A stretch of DNA of 64,000 nucleotides from Xiphias gladius. Its lineage: Eukaryota > Chordata > Actinopteri > Istiophoriformes > Xiphiidae. Under the pieces are notes generated by a model. That model did no database searches, was not told the origin of the DNA, and saw only the letters and a program-made list of their open reading frames with translations. Of the stretch, positions 1-13,900 are shown one piece after another. The stretch covers positions 14,490,001 to 14,554,000 of the forward strand of contig NC_053416.1 in the NCBI RefSeq assembly GCF_016859285.1, written 5' to 3'. Within the stretch, counting starts at the first letter, position 1, and the number at the start of each line of letters is the position of its first letter. The position numbers and the translations under genes are program-made.

Positions 1-611
1 ACCACACTCGAGATAAGTGAATTTCACAAAAGGTTCGACTATTCCATTAATAATCAATAACTGATTGACTATTTAAAGCTTACAGAAATTAATGAAAACA
101 AATAACCATCATTTTGGGTAACTTTGAAACTCAGAACACATAGTTTGTACTTTTATACTGACCAGCTTCATGTAAACACAGATACAGTAACCAGGTCATT
201 ACAGTGCATGCAAACATGTCCGATTTCTCTGAGTGGCTGGTTTCTTGTGTGCAAGTGAACTTAATCCCTGGCTTTACACCAGCAACTGAAAAGGGTGGGA
301 CCTATTCAGACAGGGGTGGGACTGTTGTTCACAAAATGAAGTGTTCTCATTCTGATGTTTGTCACTGTGATGTGCTTGTAGTTCTACTTTGTTAAGAACC
401 ACATTAACCAGTTTTTGACGTTCCACTCATATTTAAGGGGCAGTTTAGATTTAGGATGTGGATTTGGATCGAATGGTCTGAGTTCAGTCAAAGCCGGGTT
501 TCCCTGTGCTGTAAAACGTGACAAATGTGCATGACACAAATACATGTGTGTCAACTACAAAAAAGACATCTAACACTGCATAGTCAGCATGACTGCGCCC
601 CTGGTACTCAC

Positions 612-2774
612 TTCCCCTTTCCAAACCAGTTGCCGACACATGCTACCACTGCTGGCCAACCAGTGGTCTGCACCAGCCCGTTCATGACCTGCAGAGTGAA
701 GCAAACAGAGGGGAAAAAACCAACCTGTGTTAACTAACGGCATCAAATCCTCACAACCCTACTACAAACCCATTGCGCAGTGCTTTTTAACATTCCCACA
801 CCAGACCTATAATAAGCCCACCTCATATGACATGCCTGCAGTCATATGATGCAGCTGTGAGTCATGTGAAGTGTGAGTAAAGCCTGACTTAGCCACCATG
901 AGATCTCTACTTCTTTAAGTGGAAGAGATGGGGTCTGTACTGACCCACAGAGCTCACACTGATCACACCTGTAATTGGGTGAAAGGGATTCATTAATACA
1001 ATAATTCAGTGATTTCTTGATAGCTACATGTAGGCGCTACAATCTTTTCACTCTCCTTTAAAGATATTGGATTTTCATCTCTCTTCTGTTAAGGAGGACC
1101 ATTTTTCTTACAAACTTACAGACTCATTATAGATCCAATTGGTGTAAGTTTGACTTATTATTATCTATAGCATGGGTAGTATTTTTATTTATAGTTTCCC
1201 ATAGGTTGTTAATTTACTTGGGAATTTGACTATGGGGATGGGTCGTATGATTTTATGAAGGTAATCTGACACTTCAGTGCTATAAAAGATCAATACATTT
1301 ACGAGCCAACTAAAAACTACTGAAAATACTTTTTTTCATTTATTCCACTGCACACGAACCATTCCAGCATTTCTACACTTAAAAAAGAAAAAAAAAGAAA
1401 CACAGTGTCATTTGTTTTTGAGTAAAAGCAATTATGGGTGGATGAGCTGCCCAAATAAATTCTATTTGTGGGAAACACTGCCAATTATACTAATGTTATT
1501 TAAACACGTTTCAATCATTTATCATGAAAAAACATCAGCCATTCTGTGGTTCTAGCTTCTCAAGAGTGCTTTGCAGCTTTTCTCTGTTTCATATTAACTG
1601 TAAATGGAATATCTAATCAAGCAATTTTACAGACATCACCTTAGACTCCTTAGAGAAACAATGAATTTTTCACTATTTTCTGAGCTTTTAGAGACTAAAT
1701 GAGTAGACGGATGAATAATCATTAGCTGCAACCTTATTACACAAGATGGGAAAGTATCCTGTGTCCTAAACAGGTTTCTTAAATGTTTCTGAAGTATTCC
1801 AGCTCTTAGACGACTGAAATCTGATTGTGCAAGGTGAGAGGTCTGAGCTTTATTTCCATCAGCCCTTATGTCTAAATGATTACTCTGTCATGTTGCTCGT
1901 AGCCAGAACACAACAGGCCAACCAATCAGGCCTCCTATGTTTGCAACCAGTCAGGGAACAAAGGAAAGTCCAGACGTTTATGGTATTCTGTGTTTACCTG
2001 GATGAAGGCATAGTACCCTAATGAGTGGATGTTCCAGTAGAAGCCAAGGCCAAACAGAGAGGTGAACAATCCACTCGTCAGCATCCCAACACTGAGGTAG
2101 TACCGCAGAGGCAGGCGCTCTCCAAATATCCCGCTGTGAAGACAAGAAAACAATTCTGGCTCAATTTAGCACACACACTCAGACAAAAACATAACAAGGT
2201 CTGCCAGCAACAGCACATACAAACCTGAAAAACATGCCGATGGCATAGGCAACCAGGAAACAGTTATCCAAGACCCCAAACAGTGTCTGATAGTTGTCTT
2301 GGTCTAGAGAGATGACACAGATAAAACTATTAGCTCTCTCCAGTTTCCCACCCACCATCACGGAAAATTGTGAAATGTAAGTGAAACCAGGAATTAAACC
2401 CAGGGTCCCTGCAGTGGTGGGAGAAAAAAATGAGAGTATATTTTGAGGATAAACATTTTTGCTCTCATCTACTCAGACTAAGAATAGACAGCTACAGAAT
2501 TTTGAAGTCTGATACCAATACCCACTAATGTAAATGAAAATATAAGATAATCTAAATGTAGTGACAGATTTAGCTGGTTCAGGAGGTTATATGTTGGATT
2601 GTGGTGTTTTTGTAGATCCATAAATAAATCTAATTAAAAAGAATCCCCAATATGGATTGTTGGGACAGGATACAGAGACTGGACTTGGGTTTATAAAACT
2701 TTAATGAAGGCTTAAGGTGTCAGGTACAGTACGTCAGTTTTATCCACTTTAGGCTTGGGTGTGTGTGTGTGTGT

Positions 2775-2805
<31 letters not shown>

Positions 2806-5800
2806 GTTTTAAGACAGGAGAGTAATCCTCATTACTTATGCCATAAAGAAGGAATACAAGTCCAACAGTAATAACTGAATTAAAAAGGACTAAAGCAAAG
2901 CTCCAACCAGCTTCACCTTGACCAGAGGTCTTCGAGTCAGAGTAATTGAAAATGCCTGTGGGTAAAAGTTCACGCATGTATTACAGGGGGGCTAGCAACT
3001 TTCACAGAGCTAAATTAAACACAAACGCACTTGCTGCCTCTAATCTGAGCACACAACAGGTAAGGTTTACTTTGACAAGGTCATTTCACAGTGACACTTA
3101 CTGTGTACAGTCTATGCTATATATTAATCTCCATAGTGCACTGCCTCTGCAGTAACTATTCACAAAGGCAGTATATTTATCGATTTTATACTACTACTTT
3201 AGATGTCAACCAAACTGTGACCCTCACACACCACTGCCAGTTAAACTTAAGAGAAAACAAAAGGTTTTCCAGTGATTTAAAAGGGTTTTGTTTTGTTTTT
3301 TCCCCTGAAGTGTTCTTGGAGTTTACCTAGCTGAACGGTAACTGACTGGTTGGTAGCATTCAGGCAGCCTGGGACTGATGTTTCTATGGTGCTCACTTGG
3401 CAACTTGATGAGCGCACCGGACACTTGTCTACTCTATACATTTCCTGATATATATTATATTTTTTTAAATTTTATTTTCAAACATCTGTTTTTTATCACC
3501 AAAAATCCCAGATCTGCTCTCATTTAAAACACATCAATATAGATTGCTCAGTATTAGTCTGCCTTGTCTACTCATCAGTGAAGTATCCAAGCTGACCACA
3601 GACGACAAACAAGTAAAGCACTTACCAAAGGGCACCCAGTCACACCAGGTAGCATTATTGGTCACGTTAAGGTCTGCTGGCCGAATGACTGTGGAACAGT
3701 TTCTGTGCAGCTCACTCTGAGTATCAGAGAAAAAAAATTGAAGGAAGCAGATGAAACAGTGCAGACAAAGCAGTACCAGATACATAAAATTTCATGGAAA
3801 ATGCTACATTTAGTTGTCATAAAGTCCCATGCCCACTTTTACTGCAAATAATCCGTGGCTGCTATCAACAAACTGTAGCCTTAACAATACCAGAGCTATT
3901 GCTTGTTTTTAGACCATTTTGTACAAATCATTAACTTGAATCTAAGCAATCAAATACTTTTTCAGCATCTTAAGACATGCTGGCTGTGGACGAAGAGTAT
4001 TTAATATCAAAAGCATGAATAACGTGCAGCAGTCATCTAATATTATCTGGAACTTGTCTGTTTTTAATTAAAACCAAGTGGATCATTATGGATAAGGGGA
4101 GGCAAATATACGGATCCAGAACATTAGCCATTAGCTTTAACTTTATGTATGTAGAATACTGAAGGGAGGGTAATCAATTTCTAGCAGTAAAAAACTTGCA
4201 ATATTGCAACTATGCAATATTTGAACTATTTTAAAATATTGATGCTTTTTAAAAAAAAAGACGTATGCATTATGTCTAAGAGTCAGGAGTTTAGTTGCAA
4301 ACAAAAAGCAGGCAATTTTCCCTTTTACACATTTTACAGAGCCTGTTGAAGCTCCTCAAGAGTTATGGGCTTGTCCGGCTGCTCTGAAAGATCTGGTGGG
4401 AGTATAGGTAAATTTCCGTGAAACAGAAAATTTCATGCATTTGTTTACGTCTGCTGACTCCGTACTAATGTGACGGTCTGAGGTTTCAGTTTCAGAAATA
4501 TGTGCTATCTGATTGTTCCATTTGACCTTGAGAGTTAACAAACTGCTTGGAGAGGCACTATTTAGACATAGATTTTGTCTGGTTCTCTGAATAGGAAATT
4601 CAGGTCATGTTCTTTTCCATTCATTTATCTCCTTTGTAATCCTTATTCAGAAATGTGGACCGGGAAGACTTGTGCATAAGCTCAAATTTTACTGCAGCTA
4701 GCTGGGACTCTTAACTGGGAAGCCTGGATTTCTTGAGTCCGTGTTTTGTTTATTCTTCTGCTTAGGTGCAAATATCCGAGTGCCTCAGTTGTACTTAGCT
4801 ACACCAAAGAGGAGCAACAAGAAGACAAGATAGACATTTTTGCCTTTTTCATGACTTCCAAACTCATATGAAGGAGCTCCAGAAAGCATCTTATAGGCAG
4901 TGTTTGACCCACTCAAGTTCCAGAAAAAAATCCTGCAAAAATTGCAGATAAAAAGGAACTGAATCGCCCCAGTCACCTTAACAATGCTGATAGGTTTCCG
5001 TGACAGATGGTAGGCTGTGTAGAAGAGGAAGGTGAGGAAAAGGATGAAACTGCGATACCTGCAAAAAAGAGATTGAAATAAAGATGTGGTGGAAAAATCG
5101 TATTATCATAAATAGCCATTTATAGTAATATTATAACTAATTATAATACTGGCCCTTCAGAATAATCTTTTTTGTACATTGAGAAAACAGAACAAGAAAA
5201 AACGACAATAAAGACAAAAATGGAAATCTATTTTACTTATCTCTGATGGTTTGCGGTCACAGAACGAGAGCCTTTACATAAATAAAAATGTCTGTAGGAG
5301 TCTTTGTAACACAAAAATAAGTAACTCCATATGTTCAAAACTTTCCATTGACGTAGAAATGTGTGTTACTGGTAAGATGTTCATCCCTAAACCATACACC
5401 TGATATCTGGTATATAAGGTGGCACATGTGTGCAATAACATCTTTCTAATGGCACTACACTATTACTGAGGGGCAAAAACACATCAAGTTTTTAACATTA
5501 TAACATTATATTACAGTTTATTTTCTTTTTTGTCCATAATATTAGAAACATCCCTCTATATAAGGCAGTCCAATACACCACCCCCAGTAACCCTGCTCAT
5601 TAAAATTTTCACTAAATTAACTGTTTAAGGCCCCAAAGAGTAAACTATACAATATTACAAAAAAGCAAACATTAGAGAAAAGTCCAAACATGAATTAAAT
5701 ATGTGCTATGGTAATTTGTTTTTTCATCTTTCCTTTCCCACGAATCATCTCAGGACCCCTCAAATTTATCCGTGACCCTTGGGAGGGGGCCCAAAGTAAT

Positions 5801-7641
5801 TAAAACTAGTTTGACTTTGCAACAGTAAAATGCTACTTAAGCATCATTGCATTACAATTAACAATCTAAAGATGTAATATATAATTACATATCAGTTCAC
5901 AGGGGTCATTTTTCTGCAGACCCAGTGATTTTTCCTTAAGTAAGTTTAGCTGATAAGACTCACTTTCACTTTTCTTGCTACTTTTGCTTAGTTAAAGGAT
6001 CTGAGTATTTCTTCCTCCACTGTCAGCGAAAACTGAGCATTATTAACTTCACAAAGATGCGACTTATCGTAGGACTGTTGTATCGGTTTGCATTCGATTT
6101 TACAAGTGTTCCTAACAAAAAGATAAACTATCTGTGGCACGTCCAAATGACCCCACAATGTCAGCCTTCTTCGGCTCCTCATTGTGTTTTTTTATCACAT
6201 AGACTCGAGACATGGCATGGCACTGTGACAAACAGTTTCAATTAACACAACCTATTCATTATTCTGAAGTATATAAAGTATACTTGGAAGTATTTTTGCA
6301 ACAGACTGACTGCTGGACTATTATGTTTATATATAATTATATATTATGTAATTGGGGTTCTCATAAAAGAAGTATGAAAAACTAACTGCTTTTACATTAA
6401 ACTATTGCCATCACTAGTGCTGAAACAATAAGTTGATTGAGCGACTAGTCGACTGACAGAAAATTATTTTTCTGTAACTATTTTGATAGCCTCAGTCAAT
6501 TTTCAAGCACAAATGGTCGGAACATTTGACAGCTCCAGTTTATCAGATGTGTGAATTTAATGCCTTTTCCTGATTTACCTTATAGCAAATTTAAAATCTA
6601 TGGATTCTGTCTGTCAATCGAACAAACAAATCAATCTGAAGGCATCTCCCTGGGCTCCATGAAATTACGCTGGGCACTTTCACCGTTTTTCTGATGCTTT
6701 ATAAATCAAACAATCATTAATGTGAGATAATGATCGGCAGATGAACTGATAATGAAAAGAATTATTAGTGCCAGTCCTAGTCAGACTCTCTCATAATCAT
6801 GATAGTGCCTTAATATTCGTACAGTAAGTCATAGTTAGAAGACACAAACTTATTATCTGGACAAAAACATTATTAGTTAAAATAATAAAAATAATTTGGG
6901 GGGATTTCTCCTTCCATTTTTTTAATTTCTCATCAATTTGTTTCCCCCCTGATGGGTATGGGCTTTCTTAAATAAATCCTGGACCATCGGAGTCTTGATT
7001 TCCGCAATATCATATCTTTGCATGTAACCCTTCCCAAATTGCGATGGAATTATCCCCACAGCGTCCGCCCCAACAACGCCGACCTACGGCTGGCAGCGGG
7101 AAGCGATATTACAAGCCGAGATGTTATAACAATAAAGCGCCCCGTGTCCTGCCAAATTCCCCAAATGCTGAATTTGCCGACGACCGTATCGATTCGTTAA
7201 AGATCAAATCAGTGACCATAAGGGAGGAAGCTCTGAAATGACATATTTGGCGTGTGCAGCCGATCCTCACAGGAGAATCCGGTTGTACCGGGCGCAGACA
7301 ACCGGGCGAAGACACGCTACAGTGATGAGTTTGTGACATGCGAAGAGATACAGAAAATTAGGCAGCGATATAATTACCAGACTGGGTTTACTAGCCCCAT
7401 TCAAATACACAGAACGTGTGCGATCGATGTTTCTAAGCCAATCATTTACAGCAGGGAGATAAATTCACACACATACACACCAGCTGCTGTCTTTTAACCC
7501 CATACAGCTGTAGCGAGGGTGCGATTAACCGGTTGCTTGGAAGTGTAGACAACAATAGGAATGGGCGATAATGGAAACTTACCAACTATCTCGAGAAAAC
7601 GATGTGATAAGTCGTATGCCGGGAGCCAGGGGCGATTTCAT
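612..7641 (-). CDS. slc37a2: Solute carrier family 37 member 2, 5' part (partial; continues past left edge)
   Basis: SLC37 proteins are ER-membrane phosphate-linked glucose-6-phosphate antiporters of the major facilitator superfamily. Six coding exons on the minus strand join in phase: 7583-7641, 4977-5058, 3626-3716, 2225-2303, 1998-2133 and 612-688, giving the first 174 residues of a protein that is about 500 aa in vertebrates. The start ATG at 7641 opens MKSPLAPGIR, the family N-terminus, and the exon 1/2 junction recreates FSRDSW. The first membrane segment (about residues 21-37) ends in SRKP (39-42). A luminal loop (48-77) carries three N-glycosylation sequons: N53-C-S, N64-V-T and N68-A-T. 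Exons 4-5 hold GIFGERLPLRYYLS and the following helices; exon 6 encodes NGLVQTTGWP. All introns are GT-AG. SLC37A1 is the close alternative, but adjacency to ccdc15, as in human 11q24, favours SLC37A2. Later exons lie left of position 1. Confidence 0.95.
2760..2805. repeat. (TG)n microsatellite in slc37a2 intron 3
   Basis: An almost pure TG dinucleotide run with one interruption (GGGT), in the intron between the third and fourth coding exons of slc37a2. It is probably length-polymorphic. It accounts for the His-Thr runs seen when the region is translated. Confidence 0.95.
5900..6022 (+). repeat. Right-end fragment of a teleost MITE-like repeat (family A)
   Basis: The segment ends in a block resembling TAAAGGATCTGAGTA followed by CTTCCTCCACT. 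The same block closes the fuller copy at 22798-23302, where it reads GATCTGAGTACTTCTTCCACC. It lies in slc37a2 intron 1. Related fragments are at 8998-9078 and 18140-18330. The family is common in percomorph genomes; I cannot assign it a Repbase name from sequence alone. Confidence 0.6.
6410..6780 (+). repeat. Interspersed repeat with inverted ends (family B)
   Basis: The element starts near GTGCTGAAACAATAAGTTGA, contains CGACTGACAGAAAATTA and ends near ATTAGTGCCAGTCCTAG, so the two ends are rough inverted complements of a GGGCTGCAACTAA-type terminus. Related copies lie at 18617-18990, 28690-29010 and 59970-60290. The short palindromic ends suggest a non-autonomous DNA element. This copy sits in slc37a2 intron 1. 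Confidence 0.6.
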
Positions 7642-8420
7642 TTTGGTTGAAAACTTGCAACAAGCGGCCTGCTGTCCAACTTAACACAGAAACGCTCACA
7701 GTTTGTTTCCAGGCATGCCCCTCGAAGTACGAGGCAGTTAAGGCACGGCTGAGCTGTCGCAGCTAACCGACCACAGTTGTGTATCAGGAAAAGGACAACC
7801 GGCTGCTTATTAACGGGTTGTAACAGCAGAAACCGGGTCACACAGAGTTGGCTAGACCGGGACAATAAAAAAAAGAGAGAGACGCTTACTTGTTCAGTGG
7901 CACCTAGAAAAAAAACGGACTTTTTATATCTGATAACTAAAGCCACGGTTTCAAAGTAGACGCGATGTGCTAAAAGAATAAAGCAGCAGCCGTTTAGCTT
8001 CGAGGGGGGAGATGCAGTCCGTGAACATCCAGCAATTCTCCATACTGTGAGCCTGGGTTTATATGCACCGCACCGGAGAGCCAGCCTTCCTCCGCTCAGC
8101 TGTAATTACGCGTCCGGCTTAAAACGGCTTCCGTTGTGAACAGAAAACGGTCATTATTCTTAGACCAAATGTGCCTATTCCTGACGATTTTCCAGACGGA
8201 GCCTCCCGGTGGCCATATGACCCTCCCCCCCCCCCTTTCGATGTGACGGCGAACCGGAAACAGCTGAAGTCTGGAGCACCGCGGTCTTATCGGGTTAAAG
8301 TCGGGTACAGCACAGACATTCGGCTCGGCGGCTCCGTCCAACTGCCGTTCGGTGTCCGAACACGGCAACCGGAGCTCGCCTACCCCTCCGCGATAACCTC
8401 GCGTTAGGCACCGTTTGGAA
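7500..8420 (-). promoter_or_regulatory. CpG-rich promoter and 5'UTR region of slc37a2
   Basis: The DNA around and upstream of the slc37a2 ATG (7641) is much richer in G+C and CpG than the surrounding AT-rich sequence, especially at 8100-8410, as expected of a vertebrate housekeeping-type promoter. No clear TATA box or defined transcription start could be fixed. Several short open frames here on both strands look like by-products of the high GC content. The call is inferred from composition and position only. Confidence 0.5.
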
Positions 8421-10300
8421 AATTAGGGACCGACCGAAATGTTACACAGGCAGCTTTTCAACACCTACACGCTAGCTAGCATTAGAACTAATATAAAAAA
8501 AATTCAAGATAAAAAAACACGTTGTAAAATCATTTCAATTTAGCTCACGCTGCTTAACATTGGATATTAGTACTTTATTTATTAATAATTCGTTCTCATA
8601 AATAGCTTCCAAGTCATGTGACCCGTTGGTTCAAAGTATATCTGAAGTTGCCGATTAATTAACTAGTTGTTTCAGCTCTAACCGTTTTATGTGACTTTGG
8701 TCGATTTAATCTGTAACAAAGGATTATAATGTAGAAACCCGTTGCATTTAGCTAAAACTACTGTAGTCTAATACAAGTCTTGCCGTAAATCCTCCCTTAC
8801 TGAGGGTTATAATGCTCAGTTTTAATTTTTTTTTAACTTTTCAGAGGTGGGGGGGGGTTATTCAACTTTGTGATCATTTTGGAGGCTGTAGCTTGTGGTG
8901 CTGTTGAACTGCACTGCGTTATACTGACGTGTTTCTGCTATTTAGCCTAACCCCGTTGATAGAAACGGGTAACACCCTGTACGTAAGAACCTCATCAAGG
9001 AAAGTACAAGTACTTAACAAAATTATACTTAAGTACAGTATTTGAAAAAATGTATTTATTTACATAAATACCACCACGGGTATTTAGCACCAGGTCGAAC
9101 ATATTGGAAATCTGAGTCGTAATTACGATCGGATGTTGGCGTGAGCACTGTTGACGAGATAGAAACTAGTAATTACCGTAACTTCATTATGACAGAATTT
9201 CTGAATCAGGCCACAAAAAAATTTAAATACCAGAAGTTAGAGAGGAAAATTGCTTTGGTGAAGCTGCTCACAACTCATGGGCATAAGCAACTTGAGACAA
9301 GGGGCTGTAAATAAATACGGCTTCATTTTAAGCCTATTTACTACAAGTGATGTACAGTTTGCAGTACTGCTGCGATGTTTTGGGCTGGTTTGTTTTGTTC
9401 CAGGCTGCTTTTATTTTATTTTTGTTTTCCTTTGTTAATTTTATGACAGTGAGTACCATCTGTGCTTTTAGTTTTGTCATAAATCGTTAGTTCGTGGTAA
9501 TACAGTAGTAAGTACAGACCGTCAATCACAGTCAAATTTCTTCACAACATGAAGTGACAAATATTAAAGCAGACTCGATGTTCACTGTGATGTACCTAGT
9601 AAAATTCATCATCCAAGAGTGTAATAAATGGATGATCGACTGTTTCAACCTGTGACTTTAAAATCAACAGACTTCAAATGAGAAAACATTTGACAATCTC
9701 AAAATACATTCAAAATATCTAAATATAGTCTGTGTACAAAAAATCACTATACAGCTATCTAATCACAATATAGCATATGGCACTAGAGAGGGCATTAAAC
9801 ATAATGCTAGTTTAAATGGCTATAACCTTTTAGAAAACAAATATAATTATATAAAATAATAAATATTTGTCTCATGCAGGTAGATATTACTGTATAACAC
9901 ATCAGCTTATAAAACTACAACTCATGATAATTTAACATGCAACATTTGAATACCAGCAGTTGTTAACAGGACCACATACCTTCCACACTTGTTCCTATTA
10001 ATAATGAAGTGTAAATAACTTCAATTAAAAAGATAACAGAATTGACTTTATTTATTTATTTTTTTTTAAATCAACATGACCCATAACAGATTCTTAAAAA
10101 TTCCACACAATAAACAGCAAATCCTCAAATGCATATTCTCAAATTTACAAATGTACTGACTTCCTTGATGCTTTACTACTCATGCAAACTGACTTCACTT
10201 ATTGCATGTAGAAAATAACAATCAATAACAATCAAATCCCTTAATTATCAATAAATAAACTGAAAGTAAATTCCTGTGAGGTTGTATAAAATTTTAAATG
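8420..10300. other. Gene-free AT-rich spacer between slc37a2 and ccdc15
   Basis: No open frame with splice sites or a recognisable protein was found here on either strand. The stretch holds a G-run near 8845, a family A repeat fragment at 8998-9078, and many short A/T runs. It separates the slc37a2 promoter from the ccdc15 3' end. Confidence 0.6.
8998..9078 (-). repeat. Left-end fragment of family A repeat, reversed
   Basis: The sequence carries AAAGTACAAGTACTTAA, ACTTAAGTACAGTA and a terminal ACCACC, the inverted form of the left end of the copy at 22798-23302 (GGTGGAATGTAATTAAGTA and ACTCAAGTACTGTACTTGAG). Only about 80 bases of the element can be traced. Confidence 0.5.
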
Positions 10301-10419
10301 TATTTAATAAATAAAGCCAAACAGTATCAACAATGGCCTATTCTTCACAAACAGCAGAACAAGACTAAGAGGCGAGGCTGTACTTGGGACCAGTTGTGCT
10401 TTGAGCATAATTTATCAAC

Positions 10420-10840
10420 ATACTAACATGTTCACAATGGCAATGCTAACATGCTGATGTATAGCAGGAACGATGTTTACCATGTTAACCAATCTTACTT
10501 TAGTTACTATGAATTATTGTGACAGCAGCAGCTAATCAGCACTAAACACAAATTTCAAATACAGCTGATGGGAACGTCATTAGATTTTCAAGTATTTAGT
10601 CTAGGAATTTTAACCTGATGACAGTGCTAGATGCAGGTTTCCTGTCAATCCATCTGGTAGATGTTGAGATATTTCACAAGATAAGTGAAAATTGAGCCTG
10701 CTGGTTTCATTAAAAATGACAGATCAGTGGATCACCAAAGTCATTTGTATCCAACTTGTGTAAAACAGGAATATCCTCTTCAAAATTTCATGGCAATCCA
10801 TCTATTAATTGTTTTTTCATATTTCAATGTGGAGGCTGAA
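10420..10840 (+). repeat. Dispersed repeat (family C) downstream of ccdc15
   Basis: Diagnostic blocks are GCTAACATGCTGATGTATAG, ATGTTTACCATGTTAACCA, GATCACCAAAGTCATT and TTTCATGGCAATCCATCT. The same ordered blocks recur at 24216-24430 and, in reverse, at 50720-51010. This is a frequent teleost interspersed repeat with no coding capacity visible. It ends less than 100 bases from the ccdc15 stop, so it may contribute to that gene's 3'UTR. Confidence 0.65.
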
Positions 10841-10928
10841 CACTACCCTCGACCTCTCTCACTTCTGGATGGACAGAGGAGGAGCCCATTTCTTCCAGGC
10901 AATTTCCACTGCAGTTCACCAGCTTCCT

Positions 10929-13900
10929 CTAGCGTAAATCCAAACTCAACATTGTTGAATGTAAAGCCTGGGCATACGCTGTAAAAGAGACAAATGTGAC
11001 TGTGAATTGTTTTTTAATGTTTTCATGAACAGTTCCACTAAAGCCCAGCGGTAGTGATTACCTTTAGGATTGTTGTGGAAGACACAGTTGTTAGCACAGG
11101 TGTCGGGGTGGGAGTCCCAGAAAGAGGACGCACACCAGCAGAGAGGAGGGAGCTCCAGTTTCTCCTGAGACAGTCGCTCTTTCATCTGAGCTCTTAGGGC
11201 CTCAATGAACCTGCCGAGAGTTGCAATCAGCCTGTTAATCAGGGCAGCTTCTGCTTCATGAAGCAATTACAATTTTTTTAGGCGGTACCTCTAGTTTGGT
11301 CCATTTGGTCCTGGGCAAGGACAAAATCATATATCGTTGCATTTTAGTTCTGGTCTGGTTTGTGTTCACACTCACTTTTCACAAACAAAACCAAGAGTAC
11401 AGCTGAAATCACATTGACTGACATACTTCTAATTGATAGGACTGTTTTGGTGAAATTATCCATCATCAGCTCTACATTGACCCATGTGGAGAAACTGAAT
11501 TTTAGTGACTGATAGCAACTCATGTTGCACTTTACTGACCCTTTTTGGTTTATCTTTCTTCTCACATGTTCACAAAGTGCTAACCAAGAAATAACTGATT
11601 ATGAGCTTTATTAATTTGCAAGACTGCAACATGTCCTAATATATAATATTGTATGTAAATAGTGACAAACACCTAGAAACAGGACAAAGAGGCATTTGTA
11701 ACTTAATACTAATGGGATAGTTACTATGTGATTGCTCCATTTCACTTTTCACTCACGTTTTATTGGGGAACAAGTGAAATACAAGAAGTAGTATCAAAAC
11801 TAAACACAACTGGGATTTTACTTCTATTCACTTCATGATGTGTCGGGGGGGGGGGAATCACCCATTCGTGCTGATGCTCATACGCATGACCATTGTTACT
11901 AAGTAATCTGGTGTATCCTACAGATCTAGAGATTGCTTTCTTAACAGTTCGTGACCAGCAAATTAATTTGATAGTAGTTTAGCTTTCAAATTCATGTGGT
12001 CATGTTGGTCTGTTTTGTTCTCACACCATAAACAAACTGCACCAGAGTCTGCTTGGAAGCTGTCTGAGACGGAAATTCTCAAATGGTCTTAGTCTAGTCG
12101 TTTAGTCTGCATCAGAGTTCAATTGAGAGCTTTCACACCAGCCCAAACGGACCGAACCACACAGATCAGATGCGAAAGCACTCTTACAGTGCTGTAAAGC
12201 GCTTTATATAGCATGTTTCAGAGAGATGTTACAAATATAATTTAATAACAGTAGTAGTAATTTGATACTTCAAAGATTACAACCATGTTACGTTCTGTCT
12301 GATCATATTTTGCATATGGCAGTAACTACACATTTAAGCTTTGGCAAATTAATCTCCATTAATTACCTTGCAGCTACTTTCCGTTTCTCCTCTTTTCTCC
12401 TCTGCACCTCCCCAGCTCTCTCCTCCTCCTCAAGCTTCAGTCTTTCCAAAATCAGCAGCTCTCTCTCCTCCAACTTCTGTCTGGCCTCTGCGAGCTGCCG
12501 AACTCTCTCAAACTTTCTCTCTTCTTCCAGACGAATCTGTTCTTTCTCTGCTTTGATCCTTCAGTGAAGAGAGGCACATTTGAGAGATTTTTACTGAGGA
12601 TGAACAATCACATGTAATTTGCTTTCATTTGCCAGTATTTTAGTTGGTCTGTTGGTCAAAACACAGAGTAATTATGTAGTTAAAATATGGTGGAATATGC
12701 TGCTTTAGGTGGAGCTTCATGAAAGGTGATATCACCACACAGGAACACAGTATGGAGCCATATTCTTGGCAAAATAATAATAAAGTAATACTTGTCACCA
12801 CTGTTGTACATTATAAATGACTTAAACTAAACTAATTTCAAGCTGCTGTCCTTCATAAAAATCTCTGACAGCCATCTTTTAAAGCAGCAGAGGGTTGTGG
12901 CTTGATACTAAGACAAACCTTTAGCATAAAACCACTTTAAACATTCACATAAATAAGAGGAAGTGATACAGACAAAAAGGCTGCAGCCTCATCACCTTGC
13001 CGTTCTCTTCAGGTGTTTCCTGTGCTGTTTGTTCTCCTTCACTTGCTCTCTCTCAGTGTTCATGAACTGACGACGGTGCATCAGAAAATGAGACTGACGC
13101 TGTAGAGAGAGGCATGCTTACCTTAACATCTGATTTTACAGAGTTCAAACAAGTAAAGTCAAATGTTCATGCAAATGTCTGATGTCTACCTGTCTTTTCA
13201 GTTCCTCTTGGTCAGCCAAAGGCCACAGGACCTGTGGGACTCTGAGGTTGGACTTGAAGCCAGGATCAGACTGTGATTTGTCAGTATCCCACAACACACC
13301 TCCACTCACCTGAAACATATACAGTCAGAACAGAGTCACTAGATTCTGATTCATGACCAGCTCCAATCAGTATGAATGTACCAAGCAGCCAACAGCACTA
13401 ATTTAAATCGAAAACAAAATAATTTTGGTATACCATCAAGCTCGCCAATTTATCAGTTTAAGTGTTAATGGAAAAGTCCGGTGTTGTTCTATATTTTTCT
13501 TATTGACAAAAAAGAAAAATCACACACAAAAAAAGGAACTGATTCTACTAAAAAGTTTTGTCTGTGTATCTAAAACCTGATATACAGCAGCTTATTCCTC
13601 TTTGCCACTGAGCTCCATTGATGAACAAAGACAATTAAAAAAAAACTTTAGGGAGCCACACTGTTGCACTAGAATTGAAGTTATGAGGATAAGTATAATG
13701 GAACTTGCCCCAGTTTCACACTTTTAATTACACTGTATCAGTGGTTTAAGGGTAATGTCATGGTCATAATGTTTTAACTATTTGGTTTTTAATGAGTTGA
13801 CCAGAGAAAATTGAATAGTATCCAATCTTTTCAGCTCGGATGAGGCTAAAGATATTATTTGGCTATCCTTACACTATGTTATGCATTTAAAAAAAACACC

